From assembly GCF_012184415.1 (NCBI RefSeq), contig NZ_VTOX01000010.1, positions 124,001 to 188,000 of the forward strand: 64,000 nucleotides of DNA. The letters are read 5' to 3'. How positions within the stretch are numbered: the first letter of the stretch is position 1; each line of letters opens with the position of its first letter. Shown one piece after another: positions 42,241 through 50,537 of the stretch. Under the pieces are notes generated by a model. It made no database searches. It saw only the letters and a list, made by a program, of their open reading frames with translations, and had not been told where the DNA came from. The position numbers and the translations under genes are program-made. Source of the DNA: Ramlibacter lithotrophicus. GTDB lineage: Bacteria > Pseudomonadota > Gammaproteobacteria > Burkholderiales > Burkholderiaceae_C.

Positions 42241-42447
42241 ATGTCGAACCACGTCTACAAGACCCTCGAACTCACCGGATCGTCCACCACAGGCATCGAG
42301 GATGCGGTGAACACTGCGATCGCCAAGGCGCACGAGACGGTGCGCAACATGCAGTGGTTCGAGGTGGTGGAGACCCGCGGCCACATCCAGGACGGCAAGG
42401 TGGTTCACTGGCAGGTGACGATCAAGATCGGATTCACCCTCGAGTAG
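42241..42447 (+). CDS. dodecin
   Basis: The 68-residue protein is a dodecin: [14 protein letters not shown] at the start, the flavin-stacking tryptophan in [14 protein letters not shown] and a [12 protein letters not shown] final strand. Dodecamers bind riboflavin, FMN or coenzyme A and buffer free flavin. A AAGGAG site precedes the ATG. It follows the hybrid kinase gene by 117 bp on the same strand but is probably transcribed alone. Confidence 0.93.
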   Translation: MSNHVYKTLELTGSSTTGIEDAVNTAIAKAHETVRNMQWFEVVETRGHIQDGKVVHWQVTIKIGFTLE

Positions 42448-42473
42448 CGGCCGGCCGCCCGTATCGCAGCCGC

Positions 42474-42728
42474 TCAGCCGGCGCCGCCGCCGCGGACGGC
42501 GCTGGCACGTTCGCGGCGTCCCACCACCTCGACCGATGGCAGGGTGACGCGCGCCGTGTCGCGCGAGAGCACGCCGGTCGCGTTCTGCACCGCCTGCTGG
42601 CTCTCGTGCCGGGCGGTCACCACCGCCAGCACCAGCAAGAACGCGATCGCGACCGCGGCGCCGATCCGCAGCGGCGCGGAGAGCAGGGATTGCGGTGCGT
42701 TGGCGCGGATGGCAATGCTGGCGTTCAT
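42474..42728 (-). CDS. small single-span membrane protein
   Basis: The 84-residue protein has one hydrophobic span (about residues 21-39, IGAAVAIAFLLVLAVVTA) followed by a polar tail with repeated Arg and Val. It is not recognised. The ATG at 42728 follows a clear AGGAGA site. It is convergent with dodecin, with 26 bp between the two stops. Confidence 0.6.
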   Translation of the reverse strand: MNASIAIRANAPQSLLSAPLRIGAAVAIAFLLVLAVVTARHESQQAVQNATGVLSRDTARVTLPSVEVVGRRERASAVRGGGAG

Positions 42729-42851
42729 GGTCTTCTCCTGGCGGGATCGGCTTCGATGAGTGGACTCTAGGCGCCTGGTCCGTGCCCTTCCAGCACCGTG
42801 CGACGAACTGCACAGGCACGCGATGAACTGCAGGACGCGGGGATGAACCGC

Positions 42852-43781
42852 TCAGCCAGGGGTCGGGCGTGCCGTCCCGACGCCGGGCTCGCTGGCCGCC
42901 GCCTGTAACTTCAGCCAGTGGGAAAACGCCTCCACCGCCGGGTGGGCGCCCAGCGCGCGCCGCCGGCACAGGTAATAGCCGCGCCCGGTCGAAGCGGCGC
43001 CAGGCACCGGGATCACCAGCCGGCCCGACGCGAGATCGGCCTCGACCATGCACTGCTGCACCACGGCCACGCCCATCCCCGCTCGCGCGGCCTCGATCAG
43101 GTTGATCACGAGGTCGAAGCCGGTGCCGCGCCAGCCGGCCGGCAGCGCCGCGCCCACCGCGCCGGCCCACAGTTCCCAGTTCTCGGGGTAGATCGAGTGG
43201 TACAGCAAGGGCCGGGCGAGCAGTGCCTGCACCGTGCCCGCCTTGCGCGCCAGCCGCGGCGTGCAGACCGCGACGACTTCGCGTCCGACCAGGTACCGGG
43301 CCGAGATCTGCCTCGGCCACTGCTGGCGCGACTGCTGCTTGAGCGCGATCCACAGGTCGACGTCCTCGCGCTGGAAGTCGTCGTCGCGGTGGTACTGGCG
43401 GAACTCCAGCTCGATCTCCGGATGGCGGGCGCGGAAGTCCTCCAGCCGCGGCATCAGCCAGAGGTTGCCCAGGCTGGTCACCACCGCCAGCCGCAACCGC
43501 ATGCGGTCCGAGCGGCGTCGCAGCTGCTGCGCGGCCTCCTCGAGCGCGGCGACGGGCGCCTCCACGCGACGGCGCAGCTCTTCACCGGCCGCGGTCAGGC
43601 GCACCCCCGCGCCGGAGCGGGCGAGCACGTCGACGCCCAGTTCCTCCTCCAGCCGCAGGACGGCGCGGCTGACGGCAGCCTGGGTGACATGGAGCTGGTC
43701 GGCCGCCTTGCGGAAACTGCCGGTGCGGGCCACCGCCAGAAAGGCATGCAGCTCGACCAGCGACGGGCTCCGGATCGGCAT
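42852..43781 (-). CDS. LysR family transcriptional regulator
   Basis: The 309-residue regulator has an N-terminal winged helix-turn-helix (HAFLAVARTGSFRKAADQLHVTQAAVSRAV, about residues 11-40) and a C-terminal effector-binding domain with the usual RRSDRMRLRLAVVTSLG opening. It is divergent from the Bug-type receptor and amidohydrolase genes across 97 bp, so it most likely controls them in response to their substrate. Its closest functional class (GcvA-like) binds between divergent genes. Confidence 0.9.
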   Translation of the reverse strand: MPIRSPSLVELHAFLAVARTGSFRKAADQLHVTQAAVSRAVLRLEEELGVDVLARSGAGVRLTAAGEELRRRVEAPVAALEEAAQQLRRRSDRMRLRLAVVTSLGNLWLMPRLEDFRARHPEIELEFRQYHRDDDFQREDVDLWIALKQQSRQQWPRQISARYLVGREVVAVCTPRLARKAGTVQALLARPLLYHSIYPENWELWAGAVGAALPAGWRGTGFDLVINLIEAARAGMGVAVVQQCMVEADLASGRLVIPVPGAASTGRGYYLCRRRALGAHPAVEAFSHWLKLQAAASEPGVGTARPTPG

Positions 43782-43878
43782 GGGGCGATTACATCATGTC
43801 ATCACCCGCGCCGAAAAAGTCGTTGGACCGGCGCGAACCGGAACCTTACCCTCGCCGCCAGTACCAACCAGCCCAACC
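43782..43878. promoter_or_regulatory. shared LysR/Bug-receptor intergenic region
   Basis: The 97 bp separate divergent starts. An imperfect dyad ATTACATCATGTCAT at about 43788-43802 contains the T-N11-A spacing used by LysR proteins and is the best candidate binding site. No strong promoter hexamers stand out. Confidence 0.35.
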
Positions 43879-44859
43879 ATGAACACCCGTCATTTCCTCC
43901 AGGCCGTGGCTTGCGCCGCCGCCCTCGCCGCCGCCGGCGGCGCCTCCGCCCAGCCATCCTTTCCCGACCGCCCGATCAAGCTGGTCGTGCCGTTCGCGCC
44001 GGGTGGCTCCACCGACCTGGCGGCCCGCCTGATCGCCGAATACGGCAGCCGCGAGCTGGGCCAGCCGGTGGTCGTGGAGAACAAGGCCGGCGCCGGCGGC
44101 TCCCTGGGCATGGAATTCGTCGCCAGGTCCAAGGCCGACGGCTACACGCTGGGCATGGCCACCGTCAGCACCCACGGCGCCAACCCGGCCGTGTACGGCA
44201 GCAAGCTGAAGTACGACCCGGTCAAGGACTTCGCCCCGATCACCAACGTGGCGACCACGCCCAGCGTCTTCGCGGTGCACCCGAAGAACCCGGCCAAGAC
44301 GATGAAGGAGTTCGTCGCGCTGGCCAAGGCCAACCCCGGCAAGTACAGCTTCGGCAGCCCCGGCACCGGCTCGCTCGGGCACGCCAACATCGCGCACTTC
44401 GCCGCGCTGGCGAAGATCGACCTGCTGCACGTGCCGTACAAGGGCGCGGGGCAGGCGATGAACGACGCGCTGGCCGGCCAGGTCGACGCGATCACCGACA
44501 ACCTGCCTTCGGCCCTGCCCAACATCAAGGCCGGCCGCCTGCGCGCCCTGGCCGTGCTGTCCGAGACCCGCTCGCCCGCGCTGCCCGACGTGCCGACCTA
44601 CGGCGAACTGGGCTTCCCGCAGATGGGCGGCGGCGGCTGGTTCGGCGTCGTGGCGCCGGCAGGGACGCCCCCCGAGGTCGTGGCCAAGCTCAATGCCGCC
44701 TTCCACAAGGCGATGAAGAACCCCGAGTTCGCGAAGAAGATGGACGAGTCGGGCGCGAAGCTGATTCCCGGCACGCCCGCCGAGTTCGGCAAGCAGATCC
44801 AGCAGGCGATGGAGCGCTACCAGCGCGTGTCGCAGATGGCCAGGATCGCCCTGGACTGA
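43879..44859 (+). CDS. Bug/TctC-family tripartite tricarboxylate receptor
   Basis: The 326-residue precursor has a signal peptide (to about ASAQP, residue 26) and Bug-family motifs: YPDRPI-like FPDRPIKLVVPFAPGGSTD, VVENKAGAGGSLG, YTLGMATVSTHGANP and VPYKGAGQAMNDALAGQVD. These periplasmic receptors bind carboxylates or amino-acid derivatives for TctAB-type transporters. As is common in Burkholderiales, no tctAB genes are adjacent. Six bases separate it from the amidohydrolase gene, suggesting an N-formyl or N-acyl amino acid ligand. Confidence 0.9.
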   Translation: MNTRHFLQAVACAAALAAAGGASAQPSFPDRPIKLVVPFAPGGSTDLAARLIAEYGSRELGQPVVVENKAGAGGSLGMEFVARSKADGYTLGMATVSTHGANPAVYGSKLKYDPVKDFAPITNVATTPSVFAVHPKNPAKTMKEFVALAKANPGKYSFGSPGTGSLGHANIAHFAALAKIDLLHVPYKGAGQAMNDALAGQVDAITDNLPSALPNIKAGRLRALAVLSETRSPALPDVPTYGELGFPQMGGGGWFGVVAPAGTPPEVVAKLNAAFHKAMKNPEFAKKMDESGAKLIPGTPAEFGKQIQQAMERYQRVSQMARIALD

Positions 44860-44865
44860 CGGTCC

Positions 44866-45720
44866 ATGGCGCAACCCTTCACGCTGCTGCCGCCGGCAGC
44901 GGCGGCCGTGCCGCTGGTGTGCGACTCGCCCCACAGCGGCACGACCTACCCCGACGACTACGGCCACGCCGTGCCGCGCGAACTGCTGCGGCGCGGCGAG
45001 GACACCCACGTCGAAGCGTTGTGGCAGGCCGTGCCGGACGTCGGCGGTACGCTGCTGCACGCGCATTTCCCGCGCACCTACATCGACGCCAACCGCAACG
45101 TCGACGACCTCGACCAGGACTTGCTGGACGCGGCCTGGCCCGAACCGCTGGCGCCCAGCGAGAAGAGCCGCCTCGGCTTTGGCCTGGTGTGGCGCAACAT
45201 CCGCGCCGGCACGCCGATCTACGACCGGCCGCTCACGATCGCGCAAGTGCGCCACCGCATCGACGCGTACTACCTGCCTTACCACGCGGCGCTGGCGGCC
45301 AGCATCGAGCAGACGGCACAGCGTTTCGGAGCCGTCTGGCACCTGAACCTGCATTCCATGCCCAACGACGCCTACGAGCGGCTGCAGATCCGCAGTCCGC
45401 ATCCGCTCGCCGACTTCGTGCTGGGCGATCGCGACGGCACCACCTGCGAGCCGGAGTTCGTCGACCTGGTCGAGCGCGAACTGCGCGCGCGCGGCTACAC
45501 GGTGGCGCGCAACGACCCTTACAAGGGCGTGCAGCTGATCGCGCGCATCGGCCAGCCCCAGCGCCGGCGCCACAGCCTGCAGATCGAGATCCGCCGTCCG
45601 CTGTACATGGACGAAGCCACGCGCGAACGCAACGACGGGTTTGCCCGGGTGCAAGGCGATCTCACGGCCGTGCTGCACACGCTGGCGGCCTACGTGAAGG
45701 ACCGCACCGGGGCCCGTTGA
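44866..45720 (+). CDS. N-formylglutamate amidohydrolase family enzyme
   Basis: The 284-residue enzyme matches the N-formylglutamate deformylase family (HutG-like): CDSPHSGTTYP near residue 19, FPRTYIDANRNVDDLD, WHLNLHSMP and an IEIRRPLYMDE segment. It hydrolyses N-formyl-L-glutamate or a related N-acyl acid to the free amino acid and formate. It is coupled to the Bug receptor under likely LysR control; no other hut genes are present, so the substrate may differ from the histidine pathway. Confidence 0.88.
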   Translation: MAQPFTLLPPAAAAVPLVCDSPHSGTTYPDDYGHAVPRELLRRGEDTHVEALWQAVPDVGGTLLHAHFPRTYIDANRNVDDLDQDLLDAAWPEPLAPSEKSRLGFGLVWRNIRAGTPIYDRPLTIAQVRHRIDAYYLPYHAALAASIEQTAQRFGAVWHLNLHSMPNDAYERLQIRSPHPLADFVLGDRDGTTCEPEFVDLVERELRARGYTVARNDPYKGVQLIARIGQPQRRRHSLQIEIRRPLYMDEATRERNDGFARVQGDLTAVLHTLAAYVKDRTGAR

Positions 45721-45803
45721 GGCGCGCGGTCTTCACGCACTCGGCCGCGGGGGGATTCGCACCGGCCGGAGCGGGAAAACCCGAAGGTCGGTTAGAGTTG
45801 CCC

Positions 45804-46160
45804 ATGCAAGACACAAAACTGGCCGACGTCGTCAAGGCTTACTGCGGCGCTTACGTGGCCGAGGACCGGGCCCTCGCCGAGGCGCTCCTGGCCGACGATT
45901 TCACGTTCACGAGCCCCAACGACCACGGCATCGACAAGGCGACCTATTTCGAGCGCTGCTGGCCCAACGGCGACAGCCGCCACCAGCAGCAGGTCGAGAG
46001 CATCATCGTCGACGGCGATCGCGCCTGCGTCACCTACACCTGCGAAACGGCGGAAGGGAAGTCCTTCCGCAACGCGGAGTTCATCACCTTCCGCGGCGAG
46101 CGCATCGCCAGCGTCAACGTCTATTTCGGCCCGGCCTACGAGGACGGCACGCCGCTGTAG
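45804..46160 (+). CDS. NTF2-like/SnoaL-fold protein
   Basis: The 118-residue protein has the fold start DVVKAYCGAYVAEDRALAEALLADDFTFTSP, followed by ESIIVDGDRACVTYTCETAEGKSFRNAEFITFRGERIASVNVYFG. It belongs to the DUF4440/SnoaL-like group, whose members are small isomerases or of unknown function. It lies 83 bp after the amidohydrolase gene, with its own weak start region. Confidence 0.8.
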   Translation: MQDTKLADVVKAYCGAYVAEDRALAEALLADDFTFTSPNDHGIDKATYFERCWPNGDSRHQQQVESIIVDGDRACVTYTCETAEGKSFRNAEFITFRGERIASVNVYFGPAYEDGTPL

Positions 46161-46174
46161 ACCGCCTGCAGGGA

Positions 46175-47551
46175 TTGCGACAGCCAGACGCGCTCCTGCT
46201 GGCCGCGTTGCGCGACGCCCCGCGCCGCTATCGGCTCCCGCCCTTGCCCGATGGCATCGAAGCGGCGTCGGCATCCGCCCCTGAAGCCGCCCTTGCCTTT
46301 GCCGTTGAAGGCGCGCGGAAGGCCAGGCACCATCGTGCACCGCCGCCGGCCGGCCTGCGGGATCTCTTCACCCGCAGCCTGGCCACGCTGATCCGCGCGT
46401 CCCTCGCGGCAGACGGCGGGGACCCGTCGTTCCAGGCGCTGGCGCTGCGCACCCGCGATGCCGATGTCGGCGAATACGTGCGGCTCGCCCGGCAGGCGCC
46501 GGTCGACCGGCGCGCCGTGCGGGCGGCAACCGATGCGTTCGCGCATCCGGGCAAGCTGCGCGCGATGGCAGCGGGACCGCTGCGCGATGCGCTGGGGCGC
46601 GTGCACGAACTCGCGGCGGCCGGCGAATGGGCGGTCCTTGCCGGCGAGCTGCGGCAACTGGCGATGGATCCCCGCGAGGGCGATCAGCTGCAGGCCGCAT
46701 CTGGCGTGCTGCTCGCCAGCCCCGCGCTCGCGCGGCTGCATCGGCTCGACGAATTGCTGCAACGCGAAGCCGTGCGGCGCTACCTCGACTTGTGCGGCCA
46801 GCACGGTCCGGCCGCCGGCAGCGATGCCGCCTCCGCGCAAGGGCGCGCGTCGGCACGCACGGGCGAGGCGGGCGAGCAGGCGACGGTGCAGGCATTCCGC
46901 GGCATTGCGCAGTTGCTGGAGCACAGCGGGGGCGATCCGGGCGGCATGCACGTCGTGCGCGGCCTTCGCACGCCGCGCGGGTTCCCGGGTGCGGCGGACA
47001 AGGCGAAGGAAGAGTGGGACGCCGCCATCGTTCGCAGCGACGGCGGCGGCGCAGCCGACATCCTGCTGCTGGCCGAGGTCAAGGCATCGCCTGCGGCCGC
47101 CACGCCCGACTTCTCGCGCCTGCACCGCGGCCTGCAGCGGCTGGCGCACGCGAGCGGCGAGCGCAGCTACGTGTTCCCCTCGGCCGACGGCGAGGTGCAT
47201 GTCTCCGGCGGGTCGCTGCGCCGGCTGCAGCCCGAGGGCCGCGCCCTGCCCGCACACGTCATCTATTGCTGTTCGGCACCGCCTGAAGTGCAGCCGCCGT
47301 TGCTGGGCGCCGCGAGCAAGGCGGTGCTGCTGGCGGAACCGGCCAGCCTGGCGTTCGCCGGCCAGCTGGCGCGCCGCGGCTCGCCGCCGGACGCCGTGCT
47401 GGCGCCGGTGTGGGACGCCCTGACGACGGCGCCGCGCCTGCGCTCCGCGCTGCACCAGGACGAAACCTCGCGCGCCGTGCGCGAAGCGATGCTGCATCCA
47501 GCCGACCTGCTCGCGGCCGTGGCCGCGCAGGTCGAGGGGCCCTCGGCGTAA
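46175..47551 (+). CDS. conserved protein with possible PD-(D/E)xK nuclease motif
   Basis: The 458-residue protein is of a type found in several Burkholderiales, sometimes mislabelled as DAHP synthase. I recognise no established family. The N-terminal half is helical (about residues 60-200). In the C-terminal half, WDAAI with D282 is followed by a strand ending in LAEVKAS with E301 and K303, the spacing of a PD-(D/E)xK nuclease core; GGGAADILL lies between. It has neither signal peptide nor membrane span. No ATG is in the frame near the start; TTG at 46175 is used here and is uncertain. Its stop is six bases from the convergent oxidoreductase stop. Confidence 0.6.
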   Translation: MRQPDALLLAALRDAPRRYRLPPLPDGIEAASASAPEAALAFAVEGARKARHHRAPPPAGLRDLFTRSLATLIRASLAADGGDPSFQALALRTRDADVGEYVRLARQAPVDRRAVRAATDAFAHPGKLRAMAAGPLRDALGRVHELAAAGEWAVLAGELRQLAMDPREGDQLQAASGVLLASPALARLHRLDELLQREAVRRYLDLCGQHGPAAGSDAASAQGRASARTGEAGEQATVQAFRGIAQLLEHSGGDPGGMHVVRGLRTPRGFPGAADKAKEEWDAAIVRSDGGGAADILLLAEVKASPAAATPDFSRLHRGLQRLAHASGERSYVFPSADGEVHVSGGSLRRLQPEGRALPAHVIYCCSAPPEVQPPLLGAASKAVLLAEPASLAFAGQLARRGSPPDAVLAPVWDALTTAPRLRSALHQDETSRAVREAMLHPADLLAAVAAQVEGPSA

Positions 47552-47557
47552 GGCGTA

Positions 47558-49156
47558 TCAGGCCGTGGGCTGCAGCGCCCGCTGCGTCACCGTGATCGCG
47601 AAGTCCGGGCAGATGTAGATGCAGTTGAGGCAGCCGATGCAGCGCTCGCTGCGGTCGGCGACGGCGGGCTGGTAGCCCGCCGCGTTGAACTGGTCCGACC
47701 GCGAGAACACGCCCAGTTCGCAGACCTCGGCGCAATAGCCGCAGTCCTTGCAGACGGCGGGATTCACTTCCACTGCGTAGTCGCGCAGGTCGCACGACAG
47801 GCAACGCGTGGCTTCGGCGGCGGTCGCAGCGGGGTCGTAGGCCTGCTCCACCAGGTCGAAGCCGCGCAGCCGCAGCTCGGACCCGATGATCCGCCATTGC
47901 TGCCGCGGCGTCCCGCGCGCCGACGCGATGGGCGCCGCCGCGGGATCCGCGGCCGCCGGCCGGTCGATCGCGCCGTCACCGCCGAGGAAGCTGTCCATGG
48001 CCGCGGCCGCCCGTCGTCCCTGCGCGATGGCCTCGATGATCGATGCCGGGCCGAGCACCGAGTCGCCCGCCGCGAAGACGCCGCCGATGTCCGTGGCCAG
48101 CGTGGCCGGGTCCACTTGCGCCGCGCCCGCCGACGCACCGGGCACCGGCAGTTCCACGGACTGTCCTACCGCGACGATGACCGTGTCGGCGGCGATCGCG
48201 TATTCGCTGCCGGCCAGCGGCACGGGTTGCGCGCGCCCGCTCGCGTCCGCGGCCCCCAGCGCCATCCGCACGCAGATCACCTGGCCCGCCGCGATGCGGA
48301 CGGGTGCGCACAGGTAGTCGATCGCCACGCCTTCCTCGAGCGCGGCGGCGACCTCCTCCGCGGAGGCCGGCATCTGGGCCGCGCCGCGCCGATAGAGCTG
48401 CGTCACCTGCGCGCCCAGCCGCCGGCTGACCCGCGCCGCGTCGAGCGCCGTGTTGCCGCCGCCGACGACCACCACCCGCTGCCCGAGGCGCGGTGCGGCG
48501 CCGGCTTTCACGCGGCGCAGGAACGAGAGTCCGTCCAGCACGTGCGGTGAGTCCTCGCCCTGGATGCCCATCCGTGCCGAACGCCATGCGCCGGTCGCGA
48601 TCAGCACGGCATCGAATCCCTGCTGCAGCAAGGCCTGCGCGGACGCGATGCGAACGCCGGTGCGCAGCTTCACGCCGGCCTGGACGATGCGGACGATCTC
48701 GGCATCCACCGCTTCGTCGGGCAGGCGGAATGCCGGAATGCCGAAGCGCAACATGCCGCCGGCTCGTTCCAGCGCCTCGAACACCGTGACGGCGTGGCCC
48801 TGCAGCGCCAGGTACCAGGCCGCCGTCAGGCCGGCCGGCCCCGAGCCGATGACGGCCGCCGTCCTGCCGCTGGCGGGCCGAGCCTCGGCCAGCGCCAGCG
48901 ACTCGCCTTGTTCGGCGGCGGTCCGCTTGAGCATCCTGATCGCGACCGCATCGTCGAGCTGCCGCCGCCCGCACTTCGCCTCGCACGGATGGAAGCAGGC
49001 ATGGCCGCAGACCAGCGGGAACGGGATGCGCTCGCGCACCACGGCCAGCGCTTCGGTGAAACGGCCGTCGCGCAGGTGCCGCACGTAGCGCGGCACGTCG
49101 ACGCCCGCCGGGCATGCCTCCTGGCAAGGGGCCATCTTTGCTGCGAGTGCGTTCAC
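47558..49156 (-). CDS. GltD-like NAD(P)H-dependent FAD/Fe-S oxidoreductase with C-terminal ferredoxin domain
   Basis: The 532-residue protein starts with the cysteine-rich domain of glutamate-synthase small subunits (CQEACPAGVDVPRY, CGHACFHPCEAKCGRR), two [4Fe-4S] sites. An FAD GSGPAGLTAAW motif (about 100), a second nucleotide-binding GGGNTALDAAR (about 230) and the flavin GGVFAAGDSV block follow. At the C-terminus are two CxxCxxCxxxC clusters (CKDCGYCAEVC and CIGCLNCIYICP). The GTG start overlaps the gamma-subunit stop. It probably passes electrons between NAD(P)H and the 2-oxoacid oxidoreductase encoded upstream. Confidence 0.87.
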   Translation of the reverse strand: MNALAAKMAPCQEACPAGVDVPRYVRHLRDGRFTEALAVVRERIPFPLVCGHACFHPCEAKCGRRQLDDAVAIRMLKRTAAEQGESLALAEARPASGRTAAVIGSGPAGLTAAWYLALQGHAVTVFEALERAGGMLRFGIPAFRLPDEAVDAEIVRIVQAGVKLRTGVRIASAQALLQQGFDAVLIATGAWRSARMGIQGEDSPHVLDGLSFLRRVKAGAAPRLGQRVVVVGGGNTALDAARVSRRLGAQVTQLYRRGAAQMPASAEEVAAALEEGVAIDYLCAPVRIAAGQVICVRMALGAADASGRAQPVPLAGSEYAIAADTVIVAVGQSVELPVPGASAGAAQVDPATLATDIGGVFAAGDSVLGPASIIEAIAQGRRAAAAMDSFLGGDGAIDRPAAADPAAAPIASARGTPRQQWRIIGSELRLRGFDLVEQAYDPAATAAEATRCLSCDLRDYAVEVNPAVCKDCGYCAEVCELGVFSRSDQFNAAGYQPAVADRSERCIGCLNCIYICPDFAITVTQRALQPTA

Positions 49157-49704
49157 GCTGCGACCCCCGCCTGCGCCATCAGCGCCGCTCCGGCCGCCAG
49201 CGCCTGGAGATTGACCTGGGCCGCCGGGGCGCCGAAGTGCCGCCGCACCGCCTCCTGCAGGCTGCCGGCGCTCACGACCGGCACGAGCGCGACCAGCGCG
49301 CCCAGCGCGAGGATGTTGACGCTGGCGGGCTGGCCCAGTTCGTTGGCCAGCCGCGTGAAGGCGGCGCCGTGGCACTGCGCCCCGCCTCGTTCGGCGGCCA
49401 GCGTGCTGTCGTACAGCAGCGGCACGCCCCTGGCTGCCCAGGCCTCGAATTTGCGCGCGGACTCCTCGGTCAGCGCCAGCACGACGTCGGGTGAGCGCAC
49501 CTGCTGGAAGATGATCTCGTCGCGGTCGACGATCACTTCGGCCGTGGACAGGCCGCCGCGGCTGGCGATGCCGTACGACTGCGTCTGCACGACGTTCATG
49601 CCGTCGAGCATCGCGGCCTCGGCCAGCAGGATGGCCGACAGCACCAGCCCCTGGCCGCCCGAGCCGGCGAGGATCACTTCGCGGTGGCTGCGGGCGCGGC
49701 TCAT
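49153..49704 (-). CDS. 2-oxoacid:ferredoxin oxidoreductase gamma subunit
   Basis: The 183-residue protein has the gamma-subunit fold of pyruvate/2-ketoisovalerate-type ferredoxin oxidoreductases: GSGGQGLVLSAILLAEAA (about residues 15-32), QSYGIASRGGLSTAEVIV and QPASVNILALGALV. It helps bind coenzyme A in the complex. Its start overlaps the beta-subunit stop by ATGA. Confidence 0.87.
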   Translation of the reverse strand: MSRARSHREVILAGSGGQGLVLSAILLAEAAMLDGMNVVQTQSYGIASRGGLSTAEVIVDRDEIIFQQVRSPDVVLALTEESARKFEAWAARGVPLLYDSTLAAERGGAQCHGAAFTRLANELGQPASVNILALGALVALVPVVSAGSLQEAVRRHFGAPAAQVNLQALAAGAALMAQAGVAA

Positions 49705-50537
49705 GCCGGCCTCGCCTCGAGCCTGGCGGCGGCACGCTGCTGCACCTGCGCATAGCGTTCGACGAAGCCGGGCTCGTCGCGATCGACCAGCGTGCCCACC
49801 GGAAAGCGGTCCGCGCGCTCCGACGGCGGCAGCGCCCGGAACCGGTCCACCGGCATGGAGCGGTCGCGCAGCGAGTGCAGCATCGCCTGGGTCTGCCTCA
49901 TGTCGTTGCGGCGGCCGAACTGCGTGGGACAGGGACTCATCACTTCCACCAGCGAGAAGCCCTTGCGGGTCAGTGCCTGCGTGATGCTCTGCTGCAGCTC
50001 CCAGCCATGCCAGGTGTTGGCCCGCGCGACGAAGTTGGCGCCAGCCGTTTCGGCCAGCGCGCAGATGTCGAATTCGCGCTCCGGGTTGCCATACGCGGTG
50101 GTACTGGTGATGCTGGTGGCCGGCGACGTCGCCGAGGCCTGGCCACCGGTCATGCCGTAGTTGAGGTTGTTGAGGACCAGCGCCGTCAGGTCGATGTTGC
50201 GTCGCGCCGCGTGGATGAAATGGTTGCCGCCGATCGTCACGCCGTCGCCGTCGCCCATCACCACGACGACGTGCAGCCGCGGATTGAAGGCCTTGATGCC
50301 GGTCGCGTACGCTAGGGCCCGCCCGTGCGTGGTGTGCAGCGCGTTGGTCACCAGGTAGTCGTCGAGCTTGCCGGTGCAGCCGATGCCGGTGACCACCACG
50401 GTGTCGGTCTTGCTCCAGCCCAGCTCCTCGAACGAACGCAGCATGGCGCCGAGCATGGTGCCTATGCCGCAACCGGCGCACCACATGTGCGGCAGCACGC
50501 CCGGTTTCAGGTAACCGTTGCCGGTCGGGTACGTCAT
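49701..50537 (-). CDS. 2-oxoacid:ferredoxin oxidoreductase beta subunit (TPP)
   Basis: The 278-residue subunit binds thiamine pyrophosphate and a [4Fe-4S] cluster. Visible are CAGCG near residue 20, GIGCTGK near 52, the TPP motif GDGDGVTIGGNHFIHAARRN (about 95-114) and a fourth cluster cysteine in SPCPTQFG. This arrangement fits KorB-type enzymes that oxidise 2-oxoglutarate or branched 2-oxoacids. It is translationally coupled to both neighbours. Confidence 0.9.
   Translation of the reverse strand: MTYPTGNGYLKPGVLPHMWCAGCGIGTMLGAMLRSFEELGWSKTDTVVVTGIGCTGKLDDYLVTNALHTTHGRALAYATGIKAFNPRLHVVVVMGDGDGVTIGGNHFIHAARRNIDLTALVLNNLNYGMTGGQASATSPATSITSTTAYGNPEREFDICALAETAGANFVARANTWHGWELQQSITQALTRKGFSLVEVMSPCPTQFGRRNDMRQTQAMLHSLRDRSMPVDRFRALPPSERADRFPVGTLVDRDEPGFVERYAQVQQRAAARLEARPA

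Noticed and set aside
42918-45800. Very long plus-strand frame running across the LysR, Bug and amidohydrolase genes
   Set aside because: Only its last part (from 45804) reads as a folded protein; the remainder is antisense or out-of-frame to well supported genes.
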